A stretch of 64,000 bases of DNA from Bacteroidales bacterium (GTDB lineage: Bacteria; Bacteroidota; Bacteroidia; Bacteroidales; VadinHA17). The translations under genes and the position numbers were made by a program. Where the stretch lies: positions 124,001 to 188,000 of the forward strand of contig JADKBK010000003.1 in the NCBI GenBank assembly GCA_016715075.1, written 5' to 3'. This document shows, in pieces, positions 63,514-64,000 of the stretch. The notes under the pieces are model-generated. The model had not been told where the DNA came from. It worked only from the letters and a program-made list of their open reading frames with translations, and made no database searches. Position 1 is the first letter of the stretch, and each line of letters starts with the position of its first letter.

Positions 63514-64000
63514 ATGCAGAAGATAAAAAATAAGCTCGTTCTCACATCCATTCTGTTTATCTTCTATATTCAGCTAAATGCAGAAAACCCGCATAACAAT
63601 AGTATTAAAGGTTTCAGCTCCTCAAAGGAAATTAAGCTACTTGTGGGTTTTAAAGGAGGCTTAACATTTACCCAACCGCTCATTCTGCAGAAATATAATG
63701 TGATTAATCCGATTGATAATGCAAATCTCCAATCTGGTATTAAGAAATATAATCCTTTGATTCAGAACATCGGGTATCAGTATGCTTTACAGCGCTATAT
63801 AAGTTATCCAAATCACTTGATGTCCGCATTGAACCTGCCATTGCCAACTATGTATACAAATACAGGGCGGATTACGCATGGACAGGTACCGGCTCAAACA
63901 CCGACCGGATAGATATGTCGGTCTATCACAGGCAATCTCTTAATTATATTGAAATCCCAATCACTCTCAGGTATCTTTATGGAGCTGGTAAAGTGAAACC
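63514..64000 (+). CDS. Outer-membrane beta-barrel protein, partial and frameshifted
   Basis: From ATG at 63514 a signal peptide (ends QLNAE) precedes beta-strand-like sequence (KEIKLLVGFKGGLTFTQ). The frame runs to a stop at 63912 but turns uncharacteristic after YISYPNHL. With one base added near 63822 the text becomes DVRIEPAIANYVYKYRADY, then SLNYIEIPITLRYLYG, a PorT-like outer-membrane barrel motif, running to the window edge. Function unknown. The frameshift is probably an assembly error. Confidence 0.65.

Noticed and set aside
1..64000. tRNA, rRNA, CRISPR arrays, prophage or plasmid origin
   Set aside because: None recognised in any intergenic gap; no periodic spacer-repeat pattern and no phage structural genes.

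Overview
The window looks like a chromosome segment of a Bacteroidota (Bacteroidales-like) bacterium. The evidence is several Bacteroidetes-type TAnnTTTG promoter elements, almost no Shine-Dalgarno sequences, a Nudix-type AraR, serine palmitoyltransferase, HmuY-like lipoproteins beside a TonB-dependent receptor, and Tat-exported Gfo/Idh/MocA, DUF6807 and DUF2961 proteins. Corrinoid C1 enzymes and a radical SAM operon suggest an anaerobic or microaerobic life. I see no rRNA, tRNA, CRISPR array, phage or complete insertion sequence.

Layout: 1-6.7 kb is an arabinose operon on the minus strand (symporter, araA, araR, araD, araB, then the start of a secreted protein). 7-13.8 kb holds an acyltransferase, an M20 peptidase, pyrophosphatase, an Nramp-like transporter with an MgtE-N/CBS partner, and a steroid-reductase-fold membrane protein. 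14-16.1 kb has serine palmitoyltransferase and a frameshifted SDR. 16.3-22.5 kb has a Tat-type oxidoreductase, a GH78 rhamnosidase-like lipoprotein and a class V aminotransferase.

22.6-29.8 kb is the most unusual part. A ten-gene minus-strand operon carries a small membrane protein, an ArsM-like methyltransferase, a thioredoxin lipoprotein, a 32-residue Cys-containing peptide, a radical SAM/SPASM enzyme with an N-terminal RRE-like region, a thioredoxin-thioredoxin reductase fusion, DUF2892, a second methyltransferase, OsmC and a NifX-like protein. It starts at a divergent promoter with an exact 10-bp direct repeat spaced 20 bp, facing an orphan IS1595-type zinc-ribbon gene. A DPSL (thioferritin) gene converges on its 3' end. 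I read this as a candidate undescribed RiPP-type system tied to thiol or metalloid redox chemistry.

30-35.8 kb has xylAB and a Tat oxidoreductase/DUF6807 pair. 35.8-39.7 kb is a methyl-transfer module: corrinoid protein, methyl-THF:corrinoid methyltransferase, MetV-MetF-type reductase and a stand-alone MetH activation domain. 40-49 kb has a TM2/DUF2752/beta-propeller operon, a sugar isomerase and oxidoreductase pair, a lipid operon, DUF2961 and an outer-membrane barrel. 49-57 kb has a six-hairpin glycosidase-like protein, a HmuY/TonB-receptor/HmuY operon and a YhhN protein. 57-63.4 kb has homoserine acyltransferase, a membrane-anchored trehalose-6-phosphate synthase with a HAMP-like region, trehalose phosphatase and GH15. 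The window ends inside an outer-membrane protein gene.

Nine genes carry a one- or two-base frameshift or an internal stop, several at homopolymers. The proteins read through cleanly once corrected, so assembly error is more likely than mass pseudogenization. Intergenic spaces carry several families of dispersed palindromic repeats.
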